Positions 13,005 through 24,907 are shown, counted from the first letter of the stretch. The stretch is 64,000 bases of DNA from Gnetum montanum (GCA_015680685.1 MNCI01018161.1:275369-339368); one strand, 5' to 3'. Notes: generated by a model from the letters alone, not told the origin. A program made the numbers and translations.

Positions 13005-13040
<36 letters not shown>
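13005..13040. repeat. (TG)18 microsatellite
   Basis: Eighteen uninterrupted TG units, in what would be an intron of the leader gene remnant. Confidence 0.95.
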
Positions 13041-13044
<4 letters not shown>

Positions 13045-14339
13045 TATTTAAATATATACACTAGGAGTAGAAAGTGTGATATATTCTTGTGGTTGAAATG
13101 TACTAAAGGTCAAAGTACCTTGAACTTCTTTAACTAGTGTAGTTCCAGCTTAGGTACTTTGAATCAATTTATTACACTATCAAATAAATAAAATAAATAC
13201 ATAATCAACAACAAGGAAATAATAAATACATAAAAATATTTTGTTAATTTCCTCCTAATTCTGAGCATGTTGTAAAGCCAACTGACCTTTCTTGACATCC
13301 ACAATCTTACTCCTTATAACTCTCTCATCTTCAAAAAATTCAAGGCATAATTGGAGATTGTAATGACTAAAATGTTTATTTGGATGGTCATAACTTAGGA
13401 TAAAATACATAAAAAAGGGTACACAACATAGGGTATAAGATTTGGTAGGATTTTATTAGATAGTAATAATTCCAGTTATGGCATTATACCAGGCAAAGAA
13501 ATAAGATAATGACTAATCATAAATTCTACCAATTATGGAATCATGAAGTATATAAATAGAACAAGAATTTACATGGGATTAATTTTTATACCACAAAACC
13601 CTACTATAAATGAATAGAAATAAATAAAATTAAACCTCATTGATGAAATCTCCATGAACAAATTAGCTTTTTCCAAGAGTAGAATCAATAACTTAATTAG
13701 ATAATTACTTTTTACAAAATGATTTAAATTTTGGAGAGAAAGTTGATGGAATTAAAGGATCCTCTCCTTACTAAGAATCTAAGGCTATTTGAATATTAGA
13801 AGGAAGGATTGTTATTGCTCCAAAAACTAATTGGAAAGTAAAAATTTTCTTACTATTATACTATTTACTATTATATTGTTCATACCATTCCATGAGAACA
13901 CCTTTGTAATAGAAAAGTTTAAAAATGGGAAAGACAAGTAAATCAGATAACCTCAAAGTTGTAATGTATTGAAACCCCTCCTTCCCAAGTAAGCTACAAA
14001 CACAATTGAAAGCAAAGAAGCTATTATTTTGATGTAAAATAATAGTGAGCCATTAAGAGCTACCTAAAGGAGTCTGGCCATGATGAAGATGGTTAAAATC
14101 CTTTAATGGTAGAAAATCTTCAGGGTTGTTTGCTAATAGAAGCTTTAAATGTTCTACTAATATTGAGTTGTAATGGGTAAAGCCTCTTTTTCCATCTCAT
14201 ATTTACAATACAACTATAAAAATCTTAGTAGAAGGAAAAAGGAAATTTTAACTTAAGTTAATCAAAGATTTGATAAAGCTAACATTCACTTTTTAAAAAA
14301 ACCTAATGTTTACTTTTTGTTTTGAAAGATATGATAATT

Positions 14340-14560
14340 CTTGTGTTATGTGAAGTTTAAAATATATATAAAAAAAAGTATTCTTTTTCTAGATTTTAAA
14401 ATTTAATTTTTTTAAAAAAAATCTTTTTTAATCATAAATTTTAAATTTTAAATTTTTAAAAAATGTGTTTTTTGTAAATGTTAAATTTCAGATTTTAAAT
14501 TTTTTTAAAAAGTTCCTTTTAATTTTTAAATTTTGAATTTTAAATTAGAATAAAAAATAA
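14340..14560. repeat. A/T-rich low-complexity tract
   Basis: Repeated TTTTAAATTT and TTTAAAAA strings with almost no G or C. No gene is visible. Confidence 0.7.
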
Positions 14561-14759
14561 AAAACAAGAAAATGAGGGTGTTAAAAGTCTCAAGTTCAAT
14601 CCCCAACCCCCAACCCCAAAATTTATTAAGTATTTTAAAAAAAATCTGGAACCCTCAGGAGGGCCACAATCGATCTTCCTACCTGTTGCGACTGGCCATG
14701 CTCCTAGCCATAATCAAGCCTATTGCCAACCATGGCTAGGCCTACTACCTACTATGGCT

Positions 14760-15230
14760 AGTGGTTGCAAGTCCCATGTAATGTGAGTCACCTCCCTCTG
14801 CCATTATGCCTATGCCTGCTACTACGTTACACCTACATATGTCTCCTCACTGCACTTGTGCTACCATCATGCCATGCCTACGTCTATTTCCCTACTATGC
14901 CTATGCCCATTGCTGCATTGAGATTGTGCCTACCACTACCTTGGGCCTACACCTATCCCAGCGCTACCCACTATGGTGTGCCTGCTACTCACCACTACAT
15001 GCACACAGCCCTGCAACACTACCATAAACCACCTCCTATGCCACCACAAACTACCTCTCACACTACCATAAATTGCCTCCCACCTTAACTTAAACTATCT
15101 CCTGCACGACTACAAATGGCCTCCTATACTACCATAAACTGTCTCTCATGCCATCATAAACTACCTCCCACATTGCCACAAATTACCTTCCACATTACCA
15201 TAAACCACTTATCTGGATGCCGCTAGAAAC
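14760..15230. repeat. C-rich degenerate tandem repeats
   Basis: From about 15020 to 15215 there are about seven units of 27-28 bp built on CCATAAACTACCTCCCACA. The preceding 250 bp have looser CTACTATGCCTA repeats. The 107-codon open frame across this stretch is explained by the repeat and is not called as a gene. Confidence 0.65.
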
Positions 15231-15911
15231 CACCTCTTTGTTGAACACACGCAGGAGTCATGCAAGCCCTAAGAAGAGCCACATAGACCCCAAGATAGGC
15301 CACGCTAGCCACAAGGAGAGCCATGCTGGCCACAAAGAGAGCCATGCACATCTTGAAATGGGTGTCACCCATGTAGTGAAAATTTTTCATTAGGAAATTC
15401 AAATTTCCCAATAATTAATGAGAATTTTGAAATTTCCATCAACTAATGGAAAAATTTAAAAATTTCTCATCATTAATTAAAAATTTAAATTAATAATGCA
15501 CCCAAATATTTTCAAAAATTTAAAATTGGTGCCTTGGTAACAATGTGGATAAAAACTTTATCATTAAGTGCAGGGATGGGTGACCTCTCAATAAGTCTTG
15601 AAACATACAAGTTTTGTAAACTTAAAATGACTATAACTTTTGAATTTAAAGTTTGTTTTTAATTGAACAAAAATTAATTCCAATATATTTGAACCTTTTA
15701 AACTCAGCGAAACTATCAGATTTAGCTTTTGGATTATAGAAAATTATTTTTTAATCTATTGTTTAAGGTCTTAAAAATAATTAGGATTCAGTACTCGATA
15801 AAAAATATATGATAGTTTCAAATTTTTGCAATTGATTAACTATTTCAAGACCCATAAAAAGGGTCATAGAAGCTAAGGATTACCAACATACTTGATTTCT
15901 TCAACTTACCA
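15231..15911. other. Leader sequence upstream of C gag, no gene seen
   Basis: A/T-rich sequence with AAATTTAAAA runs and no recognised motif. From about 15840 (ACTATTTCAAGACCC...) it probably belongs to the proximal leader of C, because gag follows directly. Confidence 0.4.
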
Positions 15912-17110
15912 ATGTCTAGAACCCAAAAAATAAATTGTAGAGAAATGGAGACCCAAGTTAATGATTGGATGAATGTCATTGAAGATCAAATTAATGAGAT
16001 CAAGGGTGTTCAAGAAGAGTTTCATCAATAAAATCAAGGATTCAGGATAGAGATGCAAAATATGTCTAAGTAAATTATGATATTATCCCAAAGTTGAAAG
16101 GATAAATGGTCAGACATGTAAGAAAAGATGGATTCCTTTGCAGAATTCATCAAGCAATTAACCAACCATCTCACTCAACCTTCAAATCCTACCCACATTT
16201 CACTTAGGGATTAACCTCAAGATCAAGATCAACTTCCCCTTAGGAATCCACACCAAAAACAAACCCCAATTACTAGTGAACAAGATAAAGTAGAAACTAA
16301 AGGTGAGGGATATGGGAACTAGCTTAATCCACCTAGAGAATCACTAACACAAGTTCATGCCAAAAAAGTAAAATTAGATCATTATGATGAAGTCTTTGAA
16401 TCTACTTCCAAGACAAAGGATTAGCTTGATATAATGAAAAAATACTTTGCTATGTTGAATTTGTCAAGCCAAGAATGTCTAGAAGTTATCTCCTTGTATT
16501 TAAGAGGACTTGTGAGAATATGGTGAAATAGACTTAGATCTCAAGATTTGATTACATATTTGCTTAATTTTTGTCAAGATTTTGAACAAAAATTTATACC
16601 AAATTCTTTCCTTAAATAGTTCAAAATGAGATTTGATTCCTTAAGATTGGGAAGGCAATCTATAGAGGATTACAACAAGGAACTCTATCATCATTCTTGG
16701 TATGTAAGTTACCAATATGAGGGTGAATTAGTTTCAAAATTCATTAGTGGACTACATGCTCAACTAAAATCCCAAACATAAGCCCATAATCCTCAAAATA
16801 TTGATGAAGCATATAGAATTGCTAAGGATTATGAAAAATCAAATTAGATATGAGCTACCCTTTGACAAGCAACTCTTCAACAAATTTCCTTTTCACAAGT
16901 AACAATAGAGGAAACACCAACCAAAATAACGCAATCAAGATTAGGATATTTTGTTTTTGGAAAAGATCATGTTAAATAATACTATCCAAGATTGCAAAAA
17001 AAAAAGTACAAAGGACCAACCAAATCAAGAATCCAAAACCCAACCCAAACATGAACAAAGAAAAAATCCCAACCACCATCACAACCATGAAGAAGATATC
17101 TACATCAACT
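15912..17110 (+). pseudogene. C gag remnant
   Basis: Starts MSRTQK at 15912. The capsid core lies about 16430-16830, with WNRLRSQDL, QKFIPNSFLK and RQSIEDYNKEL, typical of the Ty3/gypsy retrotransposon gag domain. A zinc-knuckle remnant CFVFGKDHVK-like (relatives CxxCGKxGHxxxxC) is at about 16948-16985, with cysteines lost. About ten in-frame stops, mainly TAG and TAA, make it non-functional. Confidence 0.75.
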
Positions 17111-17159
17111 AAATCAAGCTTGCATAAATTTCAATTTTCTTTGTTGATTTTTCAATGTT

Positions 17160-17560
17160 CAATTAAAGGTAAACAAGTTAAATTTTTTTATTGATAGTGG
17201 TTCTAGTGGTAAATTTATTTTTTCAAATTTATTTAATTTATTGAAATTAAGTTTACCTTCCAACAAATTTATTAAGATAGAACTAGAAAATGGAACAACT
17301 ATGTGCAAGCATACTAGGTATGGAGAAATTAACTTTACTTTGCAAAACATTCCTTTCATTGATGAATTCTTTGAATTTGAACTAGGCAATGTTTTTGTAA
17401 TTTTAGGAATGTCTTTCCTACAAAAATTTTATATTACTGCAAACTTTGGAACTTGTATTTTAAAAGTTCCAATCACTGATGGAGTTAGGATTTTAAGGGG
17501 GGCAGAAATAGTAAGGAAACTTCATATGATAACAATTAAGCAAGCTAAAAATTAGTTAAA
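17160..17560 (+). pseudogene. C aspartic protease remnant
   Basis: The active-site block FIDSGSSGKF is at about 17188-17217, with the D-S-G triad intact. It is followed by KIELENGTTM, NFTLQNIPF and FVILGMSFLQKF, the usual hydrophobic C-terminal ILGM(D/S)(F/W)L block of plant Ty3/gypsy proteases. It lies between gag and RT in the normal order. Confidence 0.75.
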
Positions 17561-17739
17561 AAGGATTCTATGATGTTTGTTATCAAAGTAACCCAACCTC
17601 AAAGATCTTCAAGTATTAAGATTCGAAAACAACTTCAGGAATATAAAGATTCAGTATTTTGTGAAACTAGAGACTACCTCCAAAATGAACTATTGAGCAT
17701 ACTATTGATATTTTTCCTAGTACACAACCTATTTCAAAA

Positions 17740-18960
17740 GTGCCTTATAGATTTTCTACTTCTAAATTAAGAGAATTAAAAGTATAATTAGACCAATTAT
17801 TGGAAGAAATGAAAATTTGACGTAGGGCATTACCTTGGGGTGCACTAGTCTTATTCATTAAACAGAAGGAGGGTACATCAAGATTATGCATCAATTATAG
17901 AGCATTGAATGAAGTGCCAATTAAAAATACTTGTCCTTTTCCTAAGATAAATGATTTGTTTGATCAACTTATGGGTGAATGCTATTTTTCAAAGATTGAC
18001 TTAAAATAAGGTTATCACCAACTAATGATCAAGGAAAAAGATATTGAGAAAACTACTTTCAAAGCTAAGCATGGATTATAAAAATTTGTTGTGATGTCAT
18101 TTGGATTAACTAATGCACCTACAACATTCATGGCATTAATGAATAATATTGTTTGTGAATATCTTGATCAATTTGTTATGGTATTTCTAGATGATATGCT
18201 TGTTTATTCTAAGTCAAGAGAAGAACATGTTAGACATTTGAAAATTATAATGGAAATTTTTAAAGAGCTTCAATTAAAAGCTAAATTGAGTAAATTTGAA
18301 CTCTTTAAGAAAAAATTTTTATACTTGGGTCATATAGTTTCTAAGAAAGGATTGCAAGTAGATCTAGGAAAAATTAGTATGATCTAGGACTAGTTTGAAT
18401 TAAAAGATGTTACAATGACTTGCAGCTTCTTGGGTTTAGCTAGTTTTTATCAACATTTCATTAAATATTATTCTACCTTGGTAGCCTCATTAACTGACCT
18501 TTTGTAGGAGAAACATGTGTTTAAGTTTGATGAAAAATGTAGGGAAGTTTTCCTTTGATTAAATATGCTACTCACAACAGGACCTATTCTGAGAATTTTG
18601 GATGAATAATTATCATTTGAAGTATCCATAGATGCCTGTGGAATAGGAATTAGTGCAATTCTTTCACAAGAAGATAAAGTGGTATGTTATGAATCTCATA
18701 AATTACAAGGATCTGAGGTAAATTACTCAACCCATGATATAGAATTACTAGAAATTGTTCATGCTTTAAAATTTTAGAGACATTATCTTTGTGGAAAAAG
18801 GTATGTACTATTTAGAATATTTGCAAAGATAGCCTATTTTGAATACTCATCAAATACAATGGGTAGAATTACTGGCTAAAGATGATTTTGAAATCAAATA
18901 TATCCCCAGTAAGAAAAATGTCGTAGTTGATGCCCTTAGTTGAATGTGGAACTTAATGAT
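17740..18960 (+). pseudogene. C reverse transcriptase and RNase H remnant
   Basis: RT motifs appear in order: PWGALVLF (about 17830), [12 protein letters not shown] (about 17882), FSKIDLK*GYHQ (about 17988; one TAG or TAA replaces Arg or Ser), SFGLTNAPTTFM (about 18100), VFLDDMLVYSKS (about 18181; Y-x-D-D appears as F-L-D-D) and YLGHIVSKKGLQVD (about 18320). RNase H follows from about 18600 with VSIDACGIGISAIL and VNYSTHDIELLEIVHAL. Its second half is frameshifted near 18800. The domain order and SKMAHF-type integrase place C among the chromoviruses. Confidence 0.85.
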
Positions 18961-19059
18961 AGGTGTGGTAACAACCCCTATGGAAGAAGAAATCAAGAAA
19001 CAAATAAAAGAAGATCCTTATTTTAAGAATATTTTAACAAATATTTCCTTTGAGCCTTG

Positions 19060-20345
19060 ATATCAACTTACATCTAACAATTTATTGATGAAAGGACAAA
19101 GAGTGTGCATACCAAAAGGAAATTGAAGACTAAGGTTGTTATGTGAAGCACATGAAGTACCATACACAGAATACCTAGGTTATATTAAGACTTATATGAT
19201 GATCTATAAATCTTATTTTTAGCTTGGAATGAAGAATGATATGTCCTCATACATTAAAAATTTTCCAACATGCCAAAGAATAAAAGCTAAACAAAGAAAA
19301 CCTAATGGATTATTACAACCTATGGAAGTTAGAACCTAGAAATGGAAAGATGTCACCATGGATTTCATTGTGGAATTGCCAATAACCAAAAATAAAAATG
19401 ACTCAATTTTGGTTGTGGTTGAGCATCTATCAAAGATGGCACATTTTATAGCTTTGAAGTCTACAAACACAACAAAAGATGTAGCCCAAAAATCTGTACA
19501 TGAAGTATTTTGATTGCATAGTTGTCCAAAATGTATCACCTCAAATAGAGATCCCAAGTTCATATTTGAATTCTAGAAAAATTTCTCCAAAGAGCTTGGA
19601 GCCCAGTTGAAATTTAGCATAGCTTACCACCCTAAGACTAATGGGAAAACCAAACATGTGAATAGAATACTAGAAGATATCCTACAAAGCTATGTTGGAA
19701 GTAGATTAAAAAAATGGGAGAATTATTTACACCTAGAAGAATTTTCCTATAATAATAATTATCAAGGTTCCATACATTAAACACGATTCAAAGTAGTGTA
19801 TGGACATAATTACTGTACACCACTAACCTAGGTGGATCCAACTTTAGAAATGGAATGGAAGGAAGAAGAAATGAAAATAATGCAAAAAGTTGTCACAAGA
19901 GTTAAAAAAAATTTACAAGTTACCCAAGATAAATATAAAGGATATGCAAATCAACATCGACTTAAAAAAGAATTCCAAGTAGAAGATCAAGTACTACTAA
20001 GAGTAAAACCTACCAAAAGTTCTCTTAAACTTGGAAAATATACTAAATTGGCATCTAGATTTTGTGGACCCTTTGAAATCTCTGACAGAATTAGCGAAGT
20101 AGCATAGTGGTTAAATCTTCCAACAACCTTAAAAATTCATCTAGTTTTCTATGTAAGATTGCTAAAGAAATTTCATGAAAATGATGTATCATATGTGTTA
20201 AATTGGAATGCTTTTCCATTGCAATCCAATGCCAACTTTGAAGTTAGACCCATTACAATTAAGAAATAATGAACCAAGAAATTATGAAATAAAACTATCA
20301 ATGTTGTGATCATCAAACTTGGGAAAATAGGGAGTTTATTTTTAA
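19060..20345 (+). pseudogene. C integrase and chromodomain remnant
   Basis: The integrase core has MDFIVELPITK (first Asp, about 19360), VEHLSKMAHFIAL and TSNRDPKF (second Asp, about 19545). In the third catalytic region, relatives read TDGQTERVN, but here it reads TNGKTKHVN (about 19640), so the catalytic Glu has become Lys. The C-terminal part has VLLRVKP and LASRFCGPFEI. A chromodomain remnant (KKL*NKTINVVIIKLGK, about 20262-20320) fits the RNKTIxxVKVxW block of chromoviruses. Integration activity is lost. Confidence 0.8.
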
Positions 20346-20569
20346 TACTTAATCTTAGGCTTTTTTATCATCATGATATTGAATGATAAATTGTATTTAT
20401 TATTTATGTAATAAATTATTTTTTATAATTTATAATCTTATATTTGTATAGATGATAATGAGGAAAATAAAGAAATTGAAACTAAGGAGCATAATGATGA
20501 AGTAGTAGCTGAGTAGCTGGATATAGAGGAAGTGCTTGAGGATGAGTTAGCTGCCTAAGTAGGATAGAT

Positions 20570-21076
20570 TGTAATGTCTCATCCCTTGTTAAGGATGGAA
20601 ACAATTGTAAACAATATAATTAACCTTCAAATGGAGGGGCACCTCGTTATGAGAAATTATAATTATTCATGTATCCCTTGGGAAAGGGTTTAACCTATGC
20701 CATTTAAGGTTGGGTTTAGAAGTCATGCTGGCATGGAGTTGCAAAGCTAGAATAGGCAAGTGATGAAAGCCAAGTGAATTAGGACAAGAAGGGAATGATC
20801 ACCCCTTTGGCAAGATAGCCTAACCATGGTAGTAGTGCCATATTACCTCTAAGGATTAAGTGGCATAGGAAGATAACCCAAAGGGAATTATAGTACTCTC
20901 TTCTATTAATAGAATTTTTTCCATTTTCCTCTTTTTATTTTATAGTACCAATAATTTATTTACTATTTAATTCATTTATTAAGTATTTATGATGTCTTCA
21001 TTATATTATCTAAGAAAACAATGAATGTGGTAAATTAAGTGATCATATTTTTATAACATCTAGGAACAATATGTTA
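20570..21076 (+). mobile_element. C 3' LTR
   Basis: 507 bp starting TGTAATGTCTCATCCC, the common chromovirus LTR start, just after GTAGGATAGAT, a decayed polypurine tract. It ends ATGTTA by alignment with the 5' LTR. Confidence 0.75.
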
Positions 21077-22439
21077 TAGGTTTCATGGGGTGAAAGCTAC
21101 ATGATGAAAATAGCCATAACATGCAAATTTTTATGGTGTTTTAGGTTCCATAATCAAAATTCTCATCTAAATTGTGATGGTCAGGAGAAAGCACTTGAAA
21201 CCAAGTTCTTGACTAGAACTTTACCCTACTTAAGACATTATCAAATCCTTGCAATGCAACATTGTAGCCATCACATAGTCCTAATTACATCTAACATTCA
21301 AATGTTTGTTTCTAGTGTTGTTTATCATTGTTGATAGCTTGAAACGAATGACCAATGTTGATGACTCTAATGGTCTACAACAAGTGAGCCTACATCTTCT
21401 CCATCTGTCTCTCTTTTATTGGCATAATAAATGAATTGAAAAAACTTATTAAATCTTATGCACATTTCATAGATCTCTCTATGATGTGCTAATATTAGTC
21501 TATGGTGACTTGTAGTCTTTCTAGTTGTCTCATGGAGCCTTATGTATTATTTTGTAATGACATGTTTTCTTTATCTTATTTTCTTGTTCTCTTGGAGTCA
21601 TGATTGTAGGATGTAGCCTAAGATCATTGTAAAGGTGCAACTCATCATGTTAACAAGTTATTAAATCACCTTGATGCATGAGATTGGATTTGCTTGTCCA
21701 ATTGTACCAAGATTGCTTATCTCACATTGCTTCTTTTACTCTTCTTGAGCCACAATCCCATAGCACAATTACAACATTCCTTTGCAAAACAATAATGATT
21801 ACATGATGTTTGAACTTCATGCACTATGATCATTTGACATCTCATTTGTCATACTCCACCATAAAGTTCATTAGATGTAATACATCTCATTCAATAAGAA
21901 GATCAAACTAAGTTTAACCTTAGCAATAAAACCCAATGGAGGTTTTATACCAAAGTAAAAAAAAAAATTGGGGGAGGGGGGGCGGGGGAAGCAAATTGCT
22001 AAGAAGCCAAAAGGTCAATGAAGATCAAAAGACAAACCAATGAATCCAAACAAGCAAAGGGAGAAGTCTAATGGCCAAAGAAGCCTTGGAACGAAGTGTT
22101 GGTTCCTCAAAAATATTACCAAGTGATTGATACTTTAAAAAAAAGACATGAAGATCTCATCAATCATTTAGTATGTTACTATCATAACTATAATCATGAT
22201 GTCAACATTTAGAACTCATTGGTAATCCTGTGACCACTTCTTCATGAAAAATATAGTCTTTAATCTCTATCGCCTTACCATAACCCTATCTCATCAGCAC
22301 AAGCACTCTTTGGCATAGTTTGATAGCTACAGAAATAAGCGCAGAGGGGAAATGTTGGTGATGGACCTACAGTGTTGTTTTATATTCTTTGTCAATGTTT
22401 CTCAAGTTAATTATCCAAACATCAATAGAGAGGGGCCAA
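21077..22439. other. Unassigned; last 100 bp is a G-type 3' internal end
   Basis: 21082-21150 repeats the start of the 11265 fragment. Nothing else was recognised up to about 22340. From 22340 to 22439 the sequence (GATGGACCTACAGTGTTG ... CATCAATAGAGAGGGGCCAA) matches 56953-57054. Both end in the G-family polypurine tract. Confidence 0.5.
22424..22439 (+). promoter_or_regulatory. G-type polypurine tract
   Basis: AATAGAGAGGGGCCAA immediately precedes TGAAAC. Equivalents are at 57039-57054 and, in G2, at 27528-27541 (minus). It would prime plus-strand DNA synthesis. Confidence 0.6.
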
Positions 22440-23868
22440 TGAAACATCACCAAGAATATTCATGTTTTAACTATTTGGCATTATAACCTTCACCAGTAAG
22501 CTTAAGGTAAGATCTTGTTATAAATGTTAGGTTTGTAGTTAATCGGCTACAATCTCACATATTTCAATTTTTCAAGGCTAAAATATGCCTCATAAGTTAT
22601 TATAGCCTTACTTCCTAGGTGGAAAAAGTCATGTCATGTCTATATTTGGGCCTAGAAAGGCTAAACATGCCTTGGGAGTTTTCATATTTGGTGTTTTCAT
22701 GGGTTTTAGGTTGGCCATAGCCAAAACTATTATAGAACCACCTACACCTAGCATTGGAATTATTGGATTTTCACTCTTCCTTACTAGCTAGTGTAGCTCT
22801 AGTGTCGTCATGGAATGGATAGGGCTTCCTAGCTAGCCAACATAGCTCTAGCATAGTCTCAGCATGGATGAGGCTTTAGAGCTAGCCAACATAGCTCTAA
22901 CATAGTCCCAACATGAATTGGACTTCCTAGCTTTCCAGCATAGCTCCAGCATAGTCCTAGTGTGGACTAGGCTTCTCAGTTGACTGGCATAGCTCCAACA
23001 TAGTCCCAGTGTGGATGAGGCTTCCTAGCTAACTAATATAGCTTCAACATAGTCTCAGCATGGATGGGGCTTTCTATCTAGCCAACATAGCTCTAGTGTA
23101 GTTCCAGCATAGATGGGGCTTCCTAGTTGACCAATGTAGCTCCAGCATAGTTCCAACATGGATGGGACTTCTTAGCTAGGTAGTGTAGCATAGCCATAGT
23201 TCTAGCATGGATGGGGCTTTCTAGATGCCTAGTGTAGCTCCAACATAGTCCCAATGTGGATGGGGCTTCCTAGCTAGCCAACATAGTCCCAACATGAATG
23301 AGGCTTCCTAGCTAGCCAATGTAGTCCTAACATGGATGAGGCTTCATAGCTAGCCAACATAGCTCCAGCATTTCCCTAGCATGGATTAGGCTTTATAACT
23401 GGCTAGCATAGCTCCAGTGTAGTCCTAGCATGAATTAGGCTTCCTAGTTGCCTAGCATAGTCCCAACATGAATGGGGATTTCTAGCTAACCAGTGTAGTT
23501 CTAGTGTAGCTCCAGCATAGTCCTAACATGGATGGGGCTTTCTAGCTAGCTAGTGTAGTTCCAACATAGTGCCAACACCAATAGGGCTTCCTAGTTGGCC
23601 AACATAGTTCTAGCATTGTCCCAATGTAGATGCAACAATGCTAGCATGGTTCTACAAGACTAACATAGTTGCATGAAGCTAGCATAGTTCCCAAAATTCC
23701 ATTTACTATTTATGGCATTCAACATAGTTTTGATGGCCTAGGTGCATTAAAACTTACTATAAATGAAAAAAACTATGCTAGAAATAATGCCCTTCCACAC
23801 CTATAAATTACATCAATCTATTAGCAATTATGGTAAAAAATTTGCAGTAACAAATTGAACATCGGTAA
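22440..23868 (+). mobile_element. G4: G-type 3' LTR, 5' portion, cut by T1
   Basis: Begins TGAAACATCACC right after a polypurine tract. It contains the 49-bp array and is cut at 23868, where the T1 LTR starts. The LTR 3' end was not found. Confidence 0.5.
22780..23640 (+). repeat. 49-bp tandem array within the G4 LTR
   Basis: About 17 degenerate units with consensus near GGCTTCCTAGCTAGCCAACA followed by TAGCTCCAGCATAGTCCCAA and CATGGATGG. Unit starts near 22870, 22918, 22970, 23019, 23068 and 23117 give a 48-52 bp spacing. Some later units are shortened to TAGTCCCAACATG blocks only. Confidence 0.8.
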
Positions 23869-24694
23869 TGATGAGTGGTAGGTACCCCCTACACCTAACC
23901 ATATGAGTCATAAGTATTCACTAGCAATCCAATCGAATTCCATGGACTTTAGCTCTCTAAATGTCAATAGTAAAGATAGTGACTTAAGGGTGCAATCATT
24001 GTCTTTCTAGCTATACTTGTGTAAGCACAAACATATGGTTACATGGAGCCAAGGCACATGATTTGTATTAATTTTATATTTTTTATCTAATTATCCTAAG
24101 TGTAGAAAGAAGTAATTAATGAAGTATTAATGTAAGTAACTGACTAATGTCTTAGCCTACTTCCTAGCATAAGTATCTGGCTCCACCTTTTGTACACATC
24201 TTGAACATTTTACAATGCAACTAGGTACTAAGTGATAGCACTACTAGGATTACCTAGCATTAATGTTATACTCAATGTGGTCATACTTATGTGTGTCATT
24301 AAATTTTTTTGGTTAATTAGCTAGAAATATGGAAGTACAATGCATGAATAATAAATTACATAAAAGTAAACATTAATCTATTTTCAAGTGTGCAAGGTTT
24401 ATCGAAAATCTCAACTTTAATAACATCACAACAATGTGTCTAAGTATATTGGTTCTCAAATAATGATCCATACAATTCTTAACTCCAACTATGACACTTA
24501 GAAAATGTTCTAACTTCTATAAAAATAAAATACAAGAACTTCATTATGCTATTGACTAACGAATGACATAGATGTGATGGGTGCATGCATATATATAGGC
24601 ATAGATAGATGCTACATTGATGCATCGAAAAATGCATTAATGGAGATGCATTGACCCATGCCTGTTGATGTAACTTGACTTTTGTGATTCATCA
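23869..24694 (-). mobile_element. T1 3' LTR (826 bp, CpG-depleted)
   Basis: Begins TGATGAGTGGTAGGTACCCC on the plus view, ends ATTCATCA, and is followed by TGCCCCCACAACTAAGTG, the complement of a polypurine tract. It is homologous throughout to 32661-33642. A TATATATA run near 24590-24597 corresponds to the TATA boxes in T2 and T3. Confidence 0.8.
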
Positions 24695-24720
24695 TGCCCC
24701 CACAACTAAGTGAAAACTCA
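24695..24720 (-). promoter_or_regulatory. T1 polypurine tract and conserved 3' segment
   Basis: In sense: CACTTAGTTGTGGGGGCA just before the LTR start. T2 has CAGTCGTGGGGGTA and T5 a decayed version. GTGGGGG before an LTR is common in plant Ty3/gypsy elements. Confidence 0.6.
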
Positions 24721-24907
24721 TGCTTGAGTGAAAAAAAGTAGGAGCAAGCTTCATAAAAAATTTGGAAGATATGAAACCATAGATTGACTAACTAACTTAC
24801 TAACTAATTAACTCTAAGTTCCTAATTTTATTAATTTACAAGAATGTACATTCATGAAATTAAAGTTAAACACCCAGCTTCTTTGATGGTCAAAGACAAA
24901 GAGAAAA

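Larger units (their letters stand above)
12048..14210 (-). pseudogene. Unknown multi-exon gene remnant inside the leader of C
   Basis: A minus-strand coding remnant. The exon-like blocks, 5' to 3', are about 14210-13690 (FTHYNSILVEHLKLLLANN, then NPEDFLPLKDFNHLHHGQ), about 13370-13250 (ECFFEDER-like, DERVIRSKIVDVKKGQL), 12916 to about 12700, 12586-12383 and 12251-12048. The exon 12586-12383 is exactly 204 nt. It is bounded by acceptor CCACTTACAG and donor TTTTAG|GTAAAT, and the intron 12382-12252 ends TTGATTTAG. The last exon stays in phase to FGFNK and a TAA stop. Few stops interrupt it. The product is unknown. It could be a captured host gene or an accessory antisense ORF. It does not obviously match the G antisense gene. 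Confidence 0.5.
11444..21076 (+). mobile_element. C: decayed Ty3/gypsy chromovirus
   Basis: The order on the plus strand is truncated 5' LTR (11444-11804), initiator-Met-type primer site (11809-11820), long leader, gag, protease, RT, RNase H, integrase, chromodomain remnant and 3' LTR (20570-21076). The two LTRs align from GAAGTCATG(T/C)TGGCAT to ATGT(C/T)ATA. All domains contain stops, so the copy is dead. The leader is abnormally long (about 4.1 kb) because it contains an antisense gene remnant and low-complexity sequence. Confidence 0.8.

Noticed and set aside
14765-15088. 107-codon open frame as a gene
   Set aside because: It lies across degenerate Pro/Tyr-coding tandem repeats and overlaps another open frame; repeat structure explains it.
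22780-23640. CRISPR-like array
   Set aside because: Head-to-tail degenerate units without spacers inside an LTR of a plant element; it is a tandem repeat.
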